Source of the DNA: Pedobacter sp. ASV17
GTDB lineage: Bacteria; Bacteroidota; Bacteroidia; Sphingobacteriales; Sphingobacteriaceae
DNA: 49,734 nucleotides
Assembly: GCF_016429065.1 (NCBI RefSeq)
Contig: NZ_JAELTX010000023.1
Span: 1 to 49,734, forward strand
Direction of reading: 5' to 3'
Every line of letters begins with the position of its first letter. Within the stretch, counting starts at the first letter, position 1. Positions 17,084 through 25,551 of the stretch are shown here, piece after piece. The position numbers and the translations under genes are program-made. A model generated the notes under the pieces. It was not told where the DNA came from, did no database searches, and was given only the letters and a program-made list of their open reading frames with translations.

Positions 17084-18127
17084 ATGAAAAAACAATTACT
17101 TTACTTACTGGGCGCAGCGCTTTTTTTTGCTGCGTGTAAGAAAAATGATGCAGCTCCTATTGATGAGCCAACACCACCAACACCAGTGACCCCTTATGTG
17201 CCAGATAACAGCTTTAAGATTGTAGCCTATATGCCAAGCTACAGAGACCCCGCAACGGTTGCAGATCAGAAGTATAAAATGATTACGCATCTTTTTTATG
17301 CGTTTTTAAACCCAACCACAAACGCAGATGGTTCTTTGCAGCCCTTAGCTCAACAAGCTAGGTTTACCACCGTTAAAGCAAAGGCAAAAGCGAATAACGT
17401 AAAATTTGGAATTTCAATTGGCCCTGGTACAGGAGTTACGGAAGATACCTATTTAACCATTGCAAAATCGGCTACGGCAAGGGCTAATTTTGTCAAAAAC
17501 ATAGTGGCTTTTGCTAAAAGCAACGAATTGGACGGTGTAGATATGGACTGGGAATATCCAAGAAATAACAATGGCGGTTCAGATGCCTTTCATGCGCTGA
17601 TGCAAGAACTTTCTACAGAACTGCATAAAATTGGTAAATTTCTCAGTGCAGCGGTAACACCTGCCGTTTACGCATCAACAAATAAAGATGCCATTTTGCA
17701 AAGCACTTATCAATACATTGATTTTCTGAATATCATGCAATATGATGGTGCGGGTTACGATAGCGCTGAACCATTGAATCATGCTTCGTATAAAATGAGC
17801 GTAGCTAGTTTAGATTATTGGCTTGGAGCTAGCAGAAATCTACCTAAAGCAAAAGCGGTAGTGGGAATGCCTTTATATGGAAAAAGCGCTGGTGGTAGTT
17901 CTATTGGTTATAGAGATATTGAAGCTTCAGGAGCGAATGTAAATTTAAATGTGGCTACCGTAAGCGGCGTTCAATATGGTTACAATGGTATTGCCACCAT
18001 TCAACAAAAAACACAATTGGCAAAAGATAGGGCAAACGGAATCATGTTTTGGGAATTTTCACACGATAGCAACAACGATAATTCGTTAATTAAAGCAGCA
18101 AATGATAAATTAGGGCGAGCTTATTAA
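17084..18127 (+). CDS. Lipoprotein glycoside hydrolase family 18 (chitinase-like)
   Basis: 347 residues with lipobox FAAC (Cys18) and a Pro/Thr-rich linker (about 27-40) leading to a TIM-barrel GH18 domain. The catalytic signature DGVDMDWE (150-157) is intact with Glu157 as acid. FKIVAYMPSYRD begins the first strand and NGIMFWEFSHD is the last. It could cut chitin, chito-oligosaccharides or peptidoglycan glycan. The stop codon directly abuts the next ATG, so it is probably translationally coupled to a BioF-like enzyme, an odd pairing. Confidence 0.9.
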   Translation: MKKQLLYLLGAALFFAACKKNDAAPIDEPTPPTPVTPYVPDNSFKIVAYMPSYRDPATVADQKYKMITHLFYAFLNPTTNADGSLQPLAQQARFTTVKAKAKANNVKFGISIGPGTGVTEDTYLTIAKSATARANFVKNIVAFAKSNELDGVDMDWEYPRNNNGGSDAFHALMQELSTELHKIGKFLSAAVTPAVYASTNKDAILQSTYQYIDFLNIMQYDGAGYDSAEPLNHASYKMSVASLDYWLGASRNLPKAKAVVGMPLYGKSAGGSSIGYRDIEASGANVNLNVATVSGVQYGYNGIATIQQKTQLAKDRANGIMFWEFSHDSNNDNSLIKAANDKLGRAY

Positions 18128-19183
18128 ATGAGTACCCAAGGACAGTTTAATCACTTAAATCAAAAATTATCCGCAGCCATTGTTGTTAATGGAAGCGAGT
18201 ACCTATATTTTGGGGGAACGGCCTATTTGGGCATTCCCCAGAATAAGGATTTCATTAGCCTTTATATCCAAGGAATAGAACGCTATGGACTGAACAATGG
18301 GACCAGTAGGGGCAATAACGTACAGCTGGGGATATACGATGAAGCAGAAGCATTTATTGCTCAAAAATACGGAGCCGAAGCAGCGCTTATCAGTTCTAGC
18401 GGGTACCTGTCGGCAAAGCTTGTGGTGCAGCATTATGCCGCGTATGGCAAGATGAGGTATGCGCCTAATAGCCATCCAGCGCTTTGGCTAAACGGAGATC
18501 CAGAAAATAACCTCATGTTTGAGGAGTGGAGTAGACAAATTGTGGACGAAATCAATTCCAGCGAAGCTGAAAAATGGGTTTTGTTAAGCAATTCGATGAA
18601 TAATCTTTATCCCGAAGTTTATGATTTTGATTTCCTGTGCAGGATCAATCCCGCTAAGAAGGTTGTTTTAATTGTTGATGATTCGCATGGTATCGGGATT
18701 CTTAATGCTGGAACGGGAGCTTTGCCAAATGTTCCCAAGCTTAAACATGTTGAAGTGATTGTTGTAGCTTCTATGGCAAAGGCGCTAGGGTTGGATGCCG
18801 GGCTTGTTTTGGGCTCTAAACAGGCCATCAGAGAATTAAAACAAAGCGACGAGTTTTATGGTGCTTCGCCACCAGCTGCGGCGGGCTTGTATGCCTTTAT
18901 TAATGCTGGTGATATTTATCATAAAGCCTACCAAAAACTTCAGGATAACGTAAAAAAAATCACTGCATTACTGCATGACAGCTCCGCGTGGCACTATGTA
19001 GAGGGGGTCCCTGTATTTTTATGCAAAGAAGAAGGTGTAGAACAGCAATTATTGGAAGAAAAAATTCTAATTTCGTCTTTCCCATATCCCGATAGAAATG
19101 GAAAGATTTTAAATCGTATAGTGCTTTCTAGTTGGCACAGCGAGGCTGATATTTTAAAATTGGCTTCGGTCCTGACGATTTGA
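18128..19183 (+). CDS. Alpha-oxoamine synthase family (BioF-like) PLP enzyme
   Basis: 351 residues of the fold type I family that includes 8-amino-7-oxononanoate synthase, glycine C-acetyltransferase and serine palmitoyltransferase. Visible motifs: YGLNNGTSRGNNVQLGIYDEAE, LIVDDSHGIG and ASMAKALGLDAG, whose Lys is the likely PLP Schiff base. It is shorter than BioF (about 385), and the substrate-loop residues differ (MAKALG for the usual TLSKALG), so I do not assign bioF. It begins immediately after the GH18 stop; other biotin genes are absent nearby. Confidence 0.8.
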   Translation: MSTQGQFNHLNQKLSAAIVVNGSEYLYFGGTAYLGIPQNKDFISLYIQGIERYGLNNGTSRGNNVQLGIYDEAEAFIAQKYGAEAALISSSGYLSAKLVVQHYAAYGKMRYAPNSHPALWLNGDPENNLMFEEWSRQIVDEINSSEAEKWVLLSNSMNNLYPEVYDFDFLCRINPAKKVVLIVDDSHGIGILNAGTGALPNVPKLKHVEVIVVASMAKALGLDAGLVLGSKQAIRELKQSDEFYGASPPAAAGLYAFINAGDIYHKAYQKLQDNVKKITALLHDSSAWHYVEGVPVFLCKEEGVEQQLLEEKILISSFPYPDRNGKILNRIVLSSWHSEADILKLASVLTI

Positions 19184-19216
19184 GTTCTGGAAGTTTAGGT
19201 TTTAAAAGCATTGAAG

Positions 19217-19738
19217 ATGAAAAAATTGATACTTGCATTGGTTTTAGTGTTAGGCTTGCAACAAATAGGCCTTGCCCAAAAAACGCTAAAAGTTTGGATT
19301 GTTAGGCATGCTGAAAAGGATACCTCAGATCCAAAAGACAAAGATCCAGATTTGTCTGATGCAGGTGCCCAACGAGCAGAGGATTTAAAAAAAGAGCTTA
19401 AAAGCCAGCGATTGGACAGTATTTTTTCTACAGATTATAAACGTACCAAACTAACAGGTTTTCCGTTGGCAGATATTACTGGAATCAGTATCCAAACCTA
19501 CGATCCAGCAAAAAGCGCACAGTTGGTGAAGTCATTAAAAGCCAATGCTGCTGGAAAGAAAATACTGATTGTTGGGCATTCCAATACCGTTTTGGAATTG
19601 ATCGAGGCATTTGGTGCTAAACGTCCCGTTCCTTCCATTGCCGATGATGAATACGATTACCTGTTTTCTTTAACGGTTAAGGGAGACAAGGTAGAAGTAA
19701 AAATGGACAAATATGGCGCTAAAAGCAAGCAGGAATAG
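19217..19738 (+). CDS. Secreted histidine phosphatase (phosphoglycerate mutase-like) family protein
   Basis: 173 residues with signal peptide MKKLILALVLVLGLQQIGLAQ. The start ATG at 19217 is preferred over the in-frame TTG two codons earlier. The catalytic VRHAEKD (RHxx nucleophile motif) and later GHSNT complete the branch-1 phosphatase active site. It probably dephosphorylates a small periplasmic substrate; this cannot be narrowed. It lies 33 bp after the BioF-like gene, and its stop abuts the stop of the convergent VanX-like gene with no spacer. Confidence 0.87.
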   Translation: MKKLILALVLVLGLQQIGLAQKTLKVWIVRHAEKDTSDPKDKDPDLSDAGAQRAEDLKKELKSQRLDSIFSTDYKRTKLTGFPLADITGISIQTYDPAKSAQLVKSLKANAAGKKILIVGHSNTVLELIEAFGAKRPVPSIADDEYDYLFSLTVKGDKVEVKMDKYGAKSKQE

Positions 19739-20425
19739 CTAAAGTTTTTCAAAGGGGATATCCATCAGGTCGTAATCCTGCCACCCAATGAAATCAAAAT
19801 GCCACCACTCATTGTAAATGACCTTAAAACCGTTTGCCTGCATGGTATTGATTAAAAAGTCGCGATTTTTGATGATATGCGCAGGTAAATTGTTATAATG
19901 TGGTGCCGCGGCTTCCTCGAAACTATCATAAGGCGTTGGCATAGGCACATCTTTACCCGTTTTTAGATCAATAATGCTCAGATCAACCGCACAGCCTCTA
20001 TTGTGCTTTGAACCTTTGGCGGGGTTTGCCACAAAGTTTTTGTCTGTAGTTTTTTCATAAAACGATACCGTAACCGCATAGGGGCGATAGCCATCATAAA
20101 TTTTAAGTCCGTAACCTTTTTTCTTTAGCTCGGCCTGTATCAGCTTTAATTTTTCGACCACAGGTTTACGTGCAAAAGCCCTGGCCTGTTGATACATCAC
20201 TTGGCCCATAAAGTTGTTTTTGGTCGCATAGCGGATTTCCAATACTACGGAAGGGATGGCCTTTTTAATCTCAACCAATTCTAAATTCGGATTTTTGGCC
20301 ATTTCCGCTTTGTAGGTTTTAAAATCGTTGATAACCTTAAGCCCATACTTGTTTTGCGTATTATTTTGCGCACAGGCGCTTAAACTAATGGTGAAAAGGA
20401 GCAAGAGATACAGGTTTTTTTTCAT
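19739..20425 (-). CDS. VanX-like D-alanyl-D-alanine dipeptidase (peptidase M15D), lipoprotein
   Basis: Zn-dependent hydrolase of D-Ala-D-Ala. 228 residues with lipobox SLSAC (Cys18). The zinc and catalytic residues of VanX/DdpX are visible: SKHNRGCAVD (His141, Asp148), YRP with Arg114, and NEWWH (Glu206, His209). It starts three bases after the stop of alanine dehydrogenase, so the two form an operon. This fits use of peptidoglycan-derived dipeptide rather than vancomycin resistance; no VanH or VanA ligase is nearby. Confidence 0.9.
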   Translation of the reverse strand: MKKNLYLLLLFTISLSACAQNNTQNKYGLKVINDFKTYKAEMAKNPNLELVEIKKAIPSVVLEIRYATKNNFMGQVMYQQARAFARKPVVEKLKLIQAELKKKGYGLKIYDGYRPYAVTVSFYEKTTDKNFVANPAKGSKHNRGCAVDLSIIDLKTGKDVPMPTPYDSFEEAAAPHYNNLPAHIIKNRDFLINTMQANGFKVIYNEWWHFDFIGWQDYDLMDIPFEKL

Positions 20426-20428
20426 CGC

Positions 20429-21679
20429 CTATTGGTTGGAAAGCACAAGTAGTTCTAAATCTTTGTAGGGTAGGTTGTACATCGTAGCCAAATCCTTATT
20501 GGTTAAATGGCCTTGGTAGCAATATAGCCCTTCTCTAATCCCCGGTTTGCTCCAAACCATGTTCATTAGTCCGCCCATATCGCCAATATCTACCAAAATA
20601 GGCGCAAAGATGTTCGTTAGGGCATAAGAGGCCGTACGAGGAACCCTAGAGGCAATATTTGGAACACAGTAATGAATCACATCGTGCTTTATAAAAGTTG
20701 GTTCTTTATGGTCGGTTACTTCCGAGGTTTCAAAACACCCCCCTTGATCTATACTTACATCAACCACCACCGAGTGTGGCTTCATTTTGGCCACGGTTTC
20801 TTCCATTACCACACAGGGGCTGCGGCCATGGTCTGAGCGGATGGCACCAATTACCACATCACAAGTGGTAATGGCCTTGGCCAATACAATGGGTTGCATT
20901 ACCGAGGTAAAAACCCTGCTGCCTAAATTATTTTGGAGTCTTCTCAGCTTAAAAATCGAACTGTCAAAAACCTTCACCTCAGCACCTAACGAAAGGGCTG
21001 TTCTTGCCGCATATTCGCCAACGGTACCCGCACCTAAAATCACAATTTCGGTAGGCGGAACGCCCGTGAATCCGCCCAGCATTAAGCCTTTTCCACCAAA
21101 GGCACTACTTAGGTACTCGGCAGCGATAAAAATAGAGGTTGCCCCAACAATTTCGCTCATGGCACGAACTACCGTGAGCACATTGCCTTCATCACGAATG
21201 TTCTCAAAGCATAGGGCGTTAATTTTTTTGTGCAGCAAACCTTTAAGCACTTCTGCCTTTAAGGTGCCAATTTGCAAGGCAGAAATTAGCGTTTGCCCCT
21301 TGTGCATCAAGTGTATTTCTTCTAAGGTTGGCGGGGCAATTTTTACGATAATATCTGCCGCCCACACCTCTTTTTTGTGGTATGAAATTTGGGCTCCCTG
21401 TTCACTGTAATCCTTGTCGCTAAAATTTGCGCCATCTCCAGCGCCAGCCTCTAAAACAACCTTGTGCCCATTGTTCACCAAAAGCGCCACCGATAAGGGG
21501 GTTAAAGCAATCCTACATTCCTGATAGGATATTTCTTTTGGGATGCCAATAAACAAACTGTTGCTTTTTTTTCCGGTTTCCAGCATTGCTTCTTGGGTTT
21601 GAAATAATCCCCTCTGAGCAATGGCAGCCATTTCATCGCGAAGTCCTGTAGCCATTATTGATGGTATAGTTTTGAGCAT
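20429..21679 (-). CDS. ald: Alanine dehydrogenase
   Basis: NAD-dependent oxidative deamination of L-alanine to pyruvate and ammonia. The catalytic core starts at about residue 42 with FIGIPKEISYQECRIALTP. The NAD Rossmann motif VILGAGTVGEYAARTA follows, then DVVIGAIR, VVVDVSIDQGG and the conserved HYCVPNIASRVPRTAS. 416 residues, against about 370 in Bacillus, because of a ~40-residue N-terminal extension. An alternative start at Met9 or Met17 is possible. It leads a two-gene operon with the VanX-like dipeptidase. Confidence 0.93.
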   Translation of the reverse strand: MLKTIPSIMATGLRDEMAAIAQRGLFQTQEAMLETGKKSNSLFIGIPKEISYQECRIALTPLSVALLVNNGHKVVLEAGAGDGANFSDKDYSEQGAQISYHKKEVWAADIIVKIAPPTLEEIHLMHKGQTLISALQIGTLKAEVLKGLLHKKINALCFENIRDEGNVLTVVRAMSEIVGATSIFIAAEYLSSAFGGKGLMLGGFTGVPPTEIVILGAGTVGEYAARTALSLGAEVKVFDSSIFKLRRLQNNLGSRVFTSVMQPIVLAKAITTCDVVIGAIRSDHGRSPCVVMEETVAKMKPHSVVVDVSIDQGGCFETSEVTDHKEPTFIKHDVIHYCVPNIASRVPRTASYALTNIFAPILVDIGDMGGLMNMVWSKPGIREGLYCYQGHLTNKDLATMYNLPYKDLELLVLSNQ

Positions 21680-21720
21680 TGAAGATACGAAAAGTTTTTT
21701 TAGGAACTAGTTAATTTAGG

Positions 21721-21770
21721 TACTAGTGGTTAGTTGCTAGTGGTTAGGAACTAGTAGCTAGGGATTAGTG
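21721..21770. repeat. Imperfect ~14-bp tandem repeat (TAGTGGTTAG type)
   Basis: Successive units TACTAGTGGTTAG, TTGCTAGTGGTTAG, GAACTAGTAGCTAG and GGATTAGTG lie in tandem in the 400-bp gap upstream of the lipoprotein gene. This is low-complexity intergenic sequence; I see no coding or RNA feature in it. Confidence 0.7.
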
Positions 21771-21773
21771 CTC

Positions 21774-21834
21774 ACCCTTCGGCAACTTGTCCCAACCCTT
21801 CGGGAACTTGTTCCGATACTTCGGGATTGTTCAT
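21774..21834. repeat. 21-bp tandem repeat, about 2.8 copies
   Basis: Units ACCCTTCGGCAACTTGTCCC(A), ACCCTTCGGGAACTTGTTCC(G) and a partial ATACTTCGGGATTGTTCAT run back to back. On the other strand the core reads CCGAAG...GGAACAAGTT. The rest of the gap (21835-22079) holds an AT-rich leader with no clear -7 box. Confidence 0.75.
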
Positions 21835-22079
21835 AATTTCCAAAAAGGTGGTTTTCGCACATTTTCTTCTTTTTAGCCTTCTTATCTTTAAAATACGGCT
21901 CGGATATTTTATCCTAAAAAAGCTTGCCGTATAGCCTGAAAATGGCCATTTCCTCTATATCGAAAAATATTTTTCATTTTTTTTGAGAGGGTGGGCCTAG
22001 TAAACTGTCTTTACCATAATCCGCCTTCGTTTTCCTTCCGATTTCTTTTCTGTTTCTCTTCACAAAAAAACAATCATAT

Positions 22080-23504
22080 ATGGAAAAACTACATCTAACT
22101 AGAAAAATGGGCATGGTCTTGTTGGCCATGGTCATGCTGTGGCCTGTGGCCTGCAAACGGGACCAGCTACCGCCGGGCAACAGCCTGCTGAACACCTATC
22201 GCGGTACCGATAAAATGGTGCTAAAGGTCATAGAGACACTCAGGGAGCCCGCCAACCAAACAGTACTGGCCGACCTGGAAATGCAGGGGAACATTAACTG
22301 GGAGTACGAAACCCTAATTACCTCCCGCTTTTTAAAGGGCTACACCCTGCGCTTTGCCACTGGCAGTGATGGCAATTACCTGGATGCCGAAGTAAATGCC
22401 GAAACTGGGGCCGTTAAGCTGTTTAGCAAACAAATGCAGCAACAAAGGGACGCCCTATCCAAACAGGAGCTTAACAGCCAGCTGCTGAAACAAGGGAATG
22501 GTACTTTAAGCCACGACTGTACGTATACCGTATTTTTTGAAATTGAATGTAAAATTGAAGACTCGCTTGACAGAATCCTTGCATTGACTTCCCTTCAAAT
22601 TTTCGGAGACCTTATTAGGAGAGGAGGTTTCAAAATTACTGAAGTAGAAGGTTTGAAGGTTACGTTTACAGGGAATAATGAAAGTACTACGAATTCCGTG
22701 ATTGGAGAGCTACAGAGGGTTATGACGAGCTTACAGCTTTTTTTTAATAGCGATGGTTATAAATTTGGCTTCAAAACGCTGGAGGTTACGGGAGGTTGCG
22801 AGAGCGGATCGCCTGTTGTACAAATGGTCCCACCTATTATATGGGAACAGATACGATATGTAAATGTAAGTGGAGCAGGCGCCTGCATTTTCCAGGCCGA
22901 AAACCTCAAAATATATTGCCTATACGCAGAAGGAAATGGCTTTTGGAGGGTCCAAATTAAATCTATTACAGGCGGTGGTTATGCAGAAATACGTATGGCT
23001 AATTTAAGGGATGCCTTTATCAGTCCCCCTAGCTGGCCAGCCGAAGCCCAAGATGCCGTTATCAAAATGAAAGGCCAGTTTGAGCGTGGTGCGGCCCAAG
23101 GTTGGCACACCGAGGCGGCCTCCAAGGCACATGAAAATTACCATTATTTGGAATGGAAGGCGGCTGCCGAATACTATTGGCCAATAGTGGCAGCTTGCAT
23201 TAATGCGATAAAGGTGCCGAAAAGTGGTAACCGATACAATGATGAAGCCCTCCTTAGAGCAAAAGTTCGTGACATACAAAGTGTGTTTGAAAATCTTTTG
23301 AACAATTATAAAAACTCTTTAGATGATGGACCGCGTGCTAGGCCTTATGCCGCTGGGCAGATGGAACTGAACAAGGCCATCAGGTATGTACAGCAATTGG
23401 CCAGCCAACATGGCTGGCAAGTAGAACAAGGGGTGACCAACCCCAATGTTGATCTGTCAAGACCAGCCTATCTGCCATTTCCCCCATTCAATTGTCCATT
23501 TTAA
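22080..23504 (+). CDS. Lipoprotein of unknown function with HENYH (HExxH) motif
   Basis: 474 residues, lipobox PVAC (Cys25). I recognise no named family. Residues 26-145 are charged and come from clearly GC-richer DNA; from about residue 146 (base 22,515) the DNA becomes AT-richer, giving a mosaic look. The C-terminal part has WHTEAASKAHENYHYLEWKA, in which HENYH (351-355) matches the HExxH zinc-metallopeptidase signature on a predicted helix. The third zinc ligand is not obvious. Small secreted Ig-like proteins follow at once. A surface-anchored zincin is an inference; the motif could be chance. Confidence 0.72.
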   Translation: MEKLHLTRKMGMVLLAMVMLWPVACKRDQLPPGNSLLNTYRGTDKMVLKVIETLREPANQTVLADLEMQGNINWEYETLITSRFLKGYTLRFATGSDGNYLDAEVNAETGAVKLFSKQMQQQRDALSKQELNSQLLKQGNGTLSHDCTYTVFFEIECKIEDSLDRILALTSLQIFGDLIRRGGFKITEVEGLKVTFTGNNESTTNSVIGELQRVMTSLQLFFNSDGYKFGFKTLEVTGGCESGSPVVQMVPPIIWEQIRYVNVSGAGACIFQAENLKIYCLYAEGNGFWRVQIKSITGGGYAEIRMANLRDAFISPPSWPAEAQDAVIKMKGQFERGAAQGWHTEAASKAHENYHYLEWKAAAEYYWPIVAACINAIKVPKSGNRYNDEALLRAKVRDIQSVFENLLNNYKNSLDDGPRARPYAAGQMELNKAIRYVQQLASQHGWQVEQGVTNPNVDLSRPAYLPFPPFNCPF

Positions 23505-23524
23505 CCAAAAAAAAAATAATAATT

Positions 23525-24025
23525 ATGAAAACATTTCATTTCACTTTCATCATCCTGCTGTTCACTTCGGCATTATTTGCCCAAACTAACAACCAGGGCA
23601 CGCCTGAAATTAACCTTAGAATAAGCGCCAAGCCAATACAAAAGCTAGATAGCTTTATAGTAGAGCTGGAGATCAAGAATGTCAGCGGAAAAACCATCCG
23701 CATGATAGACAGCTTTAATGAACCCGATGGGCGCAGAAGATTTTTCATGTATAGTTTCAGTTATGGACTGCACCACCTCACGGGAGGGGGAATTGTTGAC
23801 CGAGCAAAAGACAAGAATACTTACAAAACCTTTAAGCCTGGCGAAACCCTTCGACTAAAGCTTAATGTAAGCAAGTGGATTGGAACTGATTTTCCTTGGG
23901 CTAATGAAGAGGTTATGTTCGCCATTACTTACTATAGCAAAGACATTTACAACAAGAATTCTGGGGAAGACTATGTCAAAGGAAATTTTGAAAGCAATAC
24001 AATTACCGTGAGATTGGAGAAGTAG
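23525..24025 (+). CDS. Small secreted Ig-like protein (proteinase-inhibitor-like fold suspected)
   Basis: 166 residues from the ATG at 23525, with signal peptide MKTFHFTFIILLFTSALFAQ. The upstream in-frame start at 23492 overlaps the previous gene's stop and would bury the signal peptide. The mature part is one beta-sandwich-like domain: LRISAKPIQKLDSFIVELEI, KNVSGKTIRMID and FKPGETLRLKLNVS, a strand/turn order resembling BsuPI-type inhibitor domains. It lies 20 bp after the HENYH lipoprotein. Function unknown; an inhibitor or immunity role toward that lipoprotein is a hypothesis. Confidence 0.72.
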   Translation: MKTFHFTFIILLFTSALFAQTNNQGTPEINLRISAKPIQKLDSFIVELEIKNVSGKTIRMIDSFNEPDGRRRFFMYSFSYGLHHLTGGGIVDRAKDKNTYKTFKPGETLRLKLNVSKWIGTDFPWANEEVMFAITYYSKDIYNKNSGEDYVKGNFESNTITVRLEK

Positions 24026-24048
24026 TCATCTTTTCTAATAGCGGCCGC

Positions 24049-24121
24049 TAACAATGATCAGCTTAAAGGTTACAGAAGGATTGCCGAGCTGACATTTTAT
24101 CAACTAAACTTATTGATTATG
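24049..24121 (+). repeat. ~75-bp leader repeat, copy 1
   Basis: First of three homologous leader segments (others 24797-24879 and 25552-25634), each ending at an ATG. The shared core is CAGCTNAAAGNTTACANGANNATTGNCGAGCTGA. Copy 1 is the most diverged. Its upstream end includes a GCGGCCGC octamer that the other copies lack. Confidence 0.8.
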
Positions 24122-24796
24122 AAAAAACAAACACTGGTCATTATAGCAATGATTATTGTTATTTGCCAATTCAACTTGGGCACCTCATTTGCCCAACAGG
24201 TAAAGGAAATACCTTTCAAAATCGACGAAAGGTCCCTTAAATTAAAAGATAGGGAAATTATGGCGACCTCTCCTTTAAGCCTTAAAATCAAAATAGCTAC
24301 ACAGCAGCCTATTTCCGACAACGGACTCCAATTTGCCTTTGTCATTACCAACAACTCATCGACAGAGATAAGCCTTGGCAATCCCTTGATTAATTTAACC
24401 CCAAAGTTGATAGACGAAAAAGGGCGGTTTATATCCGTCATAAATGAATACTCTATGATGTTAATTAATTATCGGAAGTTTTATGTGCCCAAATTCGAAG
24501 CCTTTGAGATAGGCGATACGTTTATCAATGGAAAAAAGCAGGAAATTGACTACCATACTTCCGAAAACATCAGTATTCCAGGTAATGGTACCTACCAGAT
24601 TAATCTCGGCGTCTTAAATATTAGAACAAATCCAAGTGCTGCTACTCCTAAGGAAAGAACTGCCGCTGCCATCAAAATTAAAAAGGGAAAGTATAAACTT
24701 TCGTTTGGCGCTGTTGTAGCTACAGCCCGAACCGTAAAGCCATTTTTCTCAAATATTTTGGACACTCCAGAAATTGAAGTGGATTACGGGCAATAA
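24119..24796 (+). CDS. Secreted Ig-like protein, tandem paralogue 1
   Basis: 225 residues from the ATG at 24119 (an in-frame TTG two codons earlier is less likely). The signal peptide is MKKQTLVIIAMIIVICQFNL...FAQ. The mature domain has LSLKIKIATQQPISDNGLQF, FVITNNSSTEISLGNPLINL and a C-terminal TPEIEVDYGQ, a predicted Ig-like fold distantly like the preceding gene's product. It is closely similar along its whole length to the next gene, with differences concentrated in the middle and near residues 185-195. No catalytic residues are apparent. Function unknown. Confidence 0.78.
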   Translation: MKKQTLVIIAMIIVICQFNLGTSFAQQVKEIPFKIDERSLKLKDREIMATSPLSLKIKIATQQPISDNGLQFAFVITNNSSTEISLGNPLINLTPKLIDEKGRFISVINEYSMMLINYRKFYVPKFEAFEIGDTFINGKKQEIDYHTSENISIPGNGTYQINLGVLNIRTNPSAATPKERTAAAIKIKKGKYKLSFGAVVATARTVKPFFSNILDTPEIEVDYGQ

Positions 24797-24879
24797 AGCA
24801 GGCAACTGATAATGGTCAGCTCAAAGATTACAGGAAAATTGGCGAGCTGATCATTCCATCAATTAAGCTACTGATCATG
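24797..24879 (+). repeat. ~75-bp leader repeat, copy 2
   Basis: Begins right after the stop of paralogue 1 (AGCAGGCAACTGATAATGG) and ends at the ATG of paralogue 2. It is nearly identical to copy 3, which shows that leader plus gene was duplicated as one unit. Confidence 0.85.
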
Positions 24880-25551
24880 AAAAAACAAGCACTGGGCATT
24901 ATAGCAATGATTATTGTTATTTGCCAATTCAATTTAGGCACCTTATTTGCCCAAAAGGTAAGGGAACTACCTTTCAAAAGAGAAGAAAACCCTGTCAAAT
25001 TAGAAAGTAGACGAACCATGGATGCCTCGCCGCTAAGCCTTAAAATAGCCATGGCTACAGCGCAGCCCGTATCTGGGCAAGGGCTTAAATTTACCTTGGT
25101 GATTACCAACAATTCATCGACAGAAATAAGCCTTTACAACCCCCTGATTGCTTTAACCCCGTGGTTGATAAATGAGAAAGGGGAGTATATATCATTTTCC
25201 AATATACGCATGTCGATGGATGTAAATTATGTAACATTCTATGTGCCAAATTTCGAGGCTTTTGAGATAGGCGACACTTTCATCAACGGAAAAAAGCATG
25301 AGGTTGATTATCATACTTCGGAAACTATTAATATTCCCGCTAATGGCACCTACCAGGTTAATCTTAGTGTTTTAAATGTTAGAGTAGGCCCAGGGGCTAC
25401 TTCTGACCATATGGGAAGTGCTATCAACAAACTTAAAAAAGGGAGATACAAACTTTCGTTTCGTGCTAGTATATCTACAGCTAGAACTGAAAAGGCCTTT
25501 TTTGTATATAGTTTAAATACCCCAGAAATTGAAGTGGATTACGGACAATAA
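24877..25551 (+). CDS. Secreted Ig-like protein, tandem paralogue 2
   Basis: 224 residues, signal peptide MKKQALGIIAMIIVICQFNL...FAQ. It is aligned end to end with the upstream paralogue: identical or near-identical segments include the signal peptide, NGKK(Q/H)E(I/V)DYHTSE, NGTYQ(I/V)NL and TPEIEVDYGQ, while the central strand and one loop differ. This is a recent tandem duplication with uneven divergence. Function unknown. Confidence 0.8.
   Translation: MKKQALGIIAMIIVICQFNLGTLFAQKVRELPFKREENPVKLESRRTMDASPLSLKIAMATAQPVSGQGLKFTLVITNNSSTEISLYNPLIALTPWLINEKGEYISFSNIRMSMDVNYVTFYVPNFEAFEIGDTFINGKKHEVDYHTSETINIPANGTYQVNLSVLNVRVGPGATSDHMGSAINKLKKGRYKLSFRASISTARTEKAFFVYSLNTPEIEVDYGQ

Noticed and set aside
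19739..20425. Vancomycin-resistance vanX
   Set aside because: No vanH or vanA/B ligase; lipoprotein signal and linkage to ald point to dipeptide use.
20787..21410. 207-codon open frame on the plus strand
   Set aside because: It lies fully antisense inside ald, which has clear family motifs; the frame encodes nothing recognisable.
21774..21834. 21-bp repeats as a CRISPR array
   Set aside because: Units are contiguous, with no spacers, and there are no cas genes.
24041..24048. GCGGCCGC octamer as cloning scar or vector contamination
   Set aside because: Flanks are continuous with the gene end and leader repeat; no vector or adapter sequence follows.
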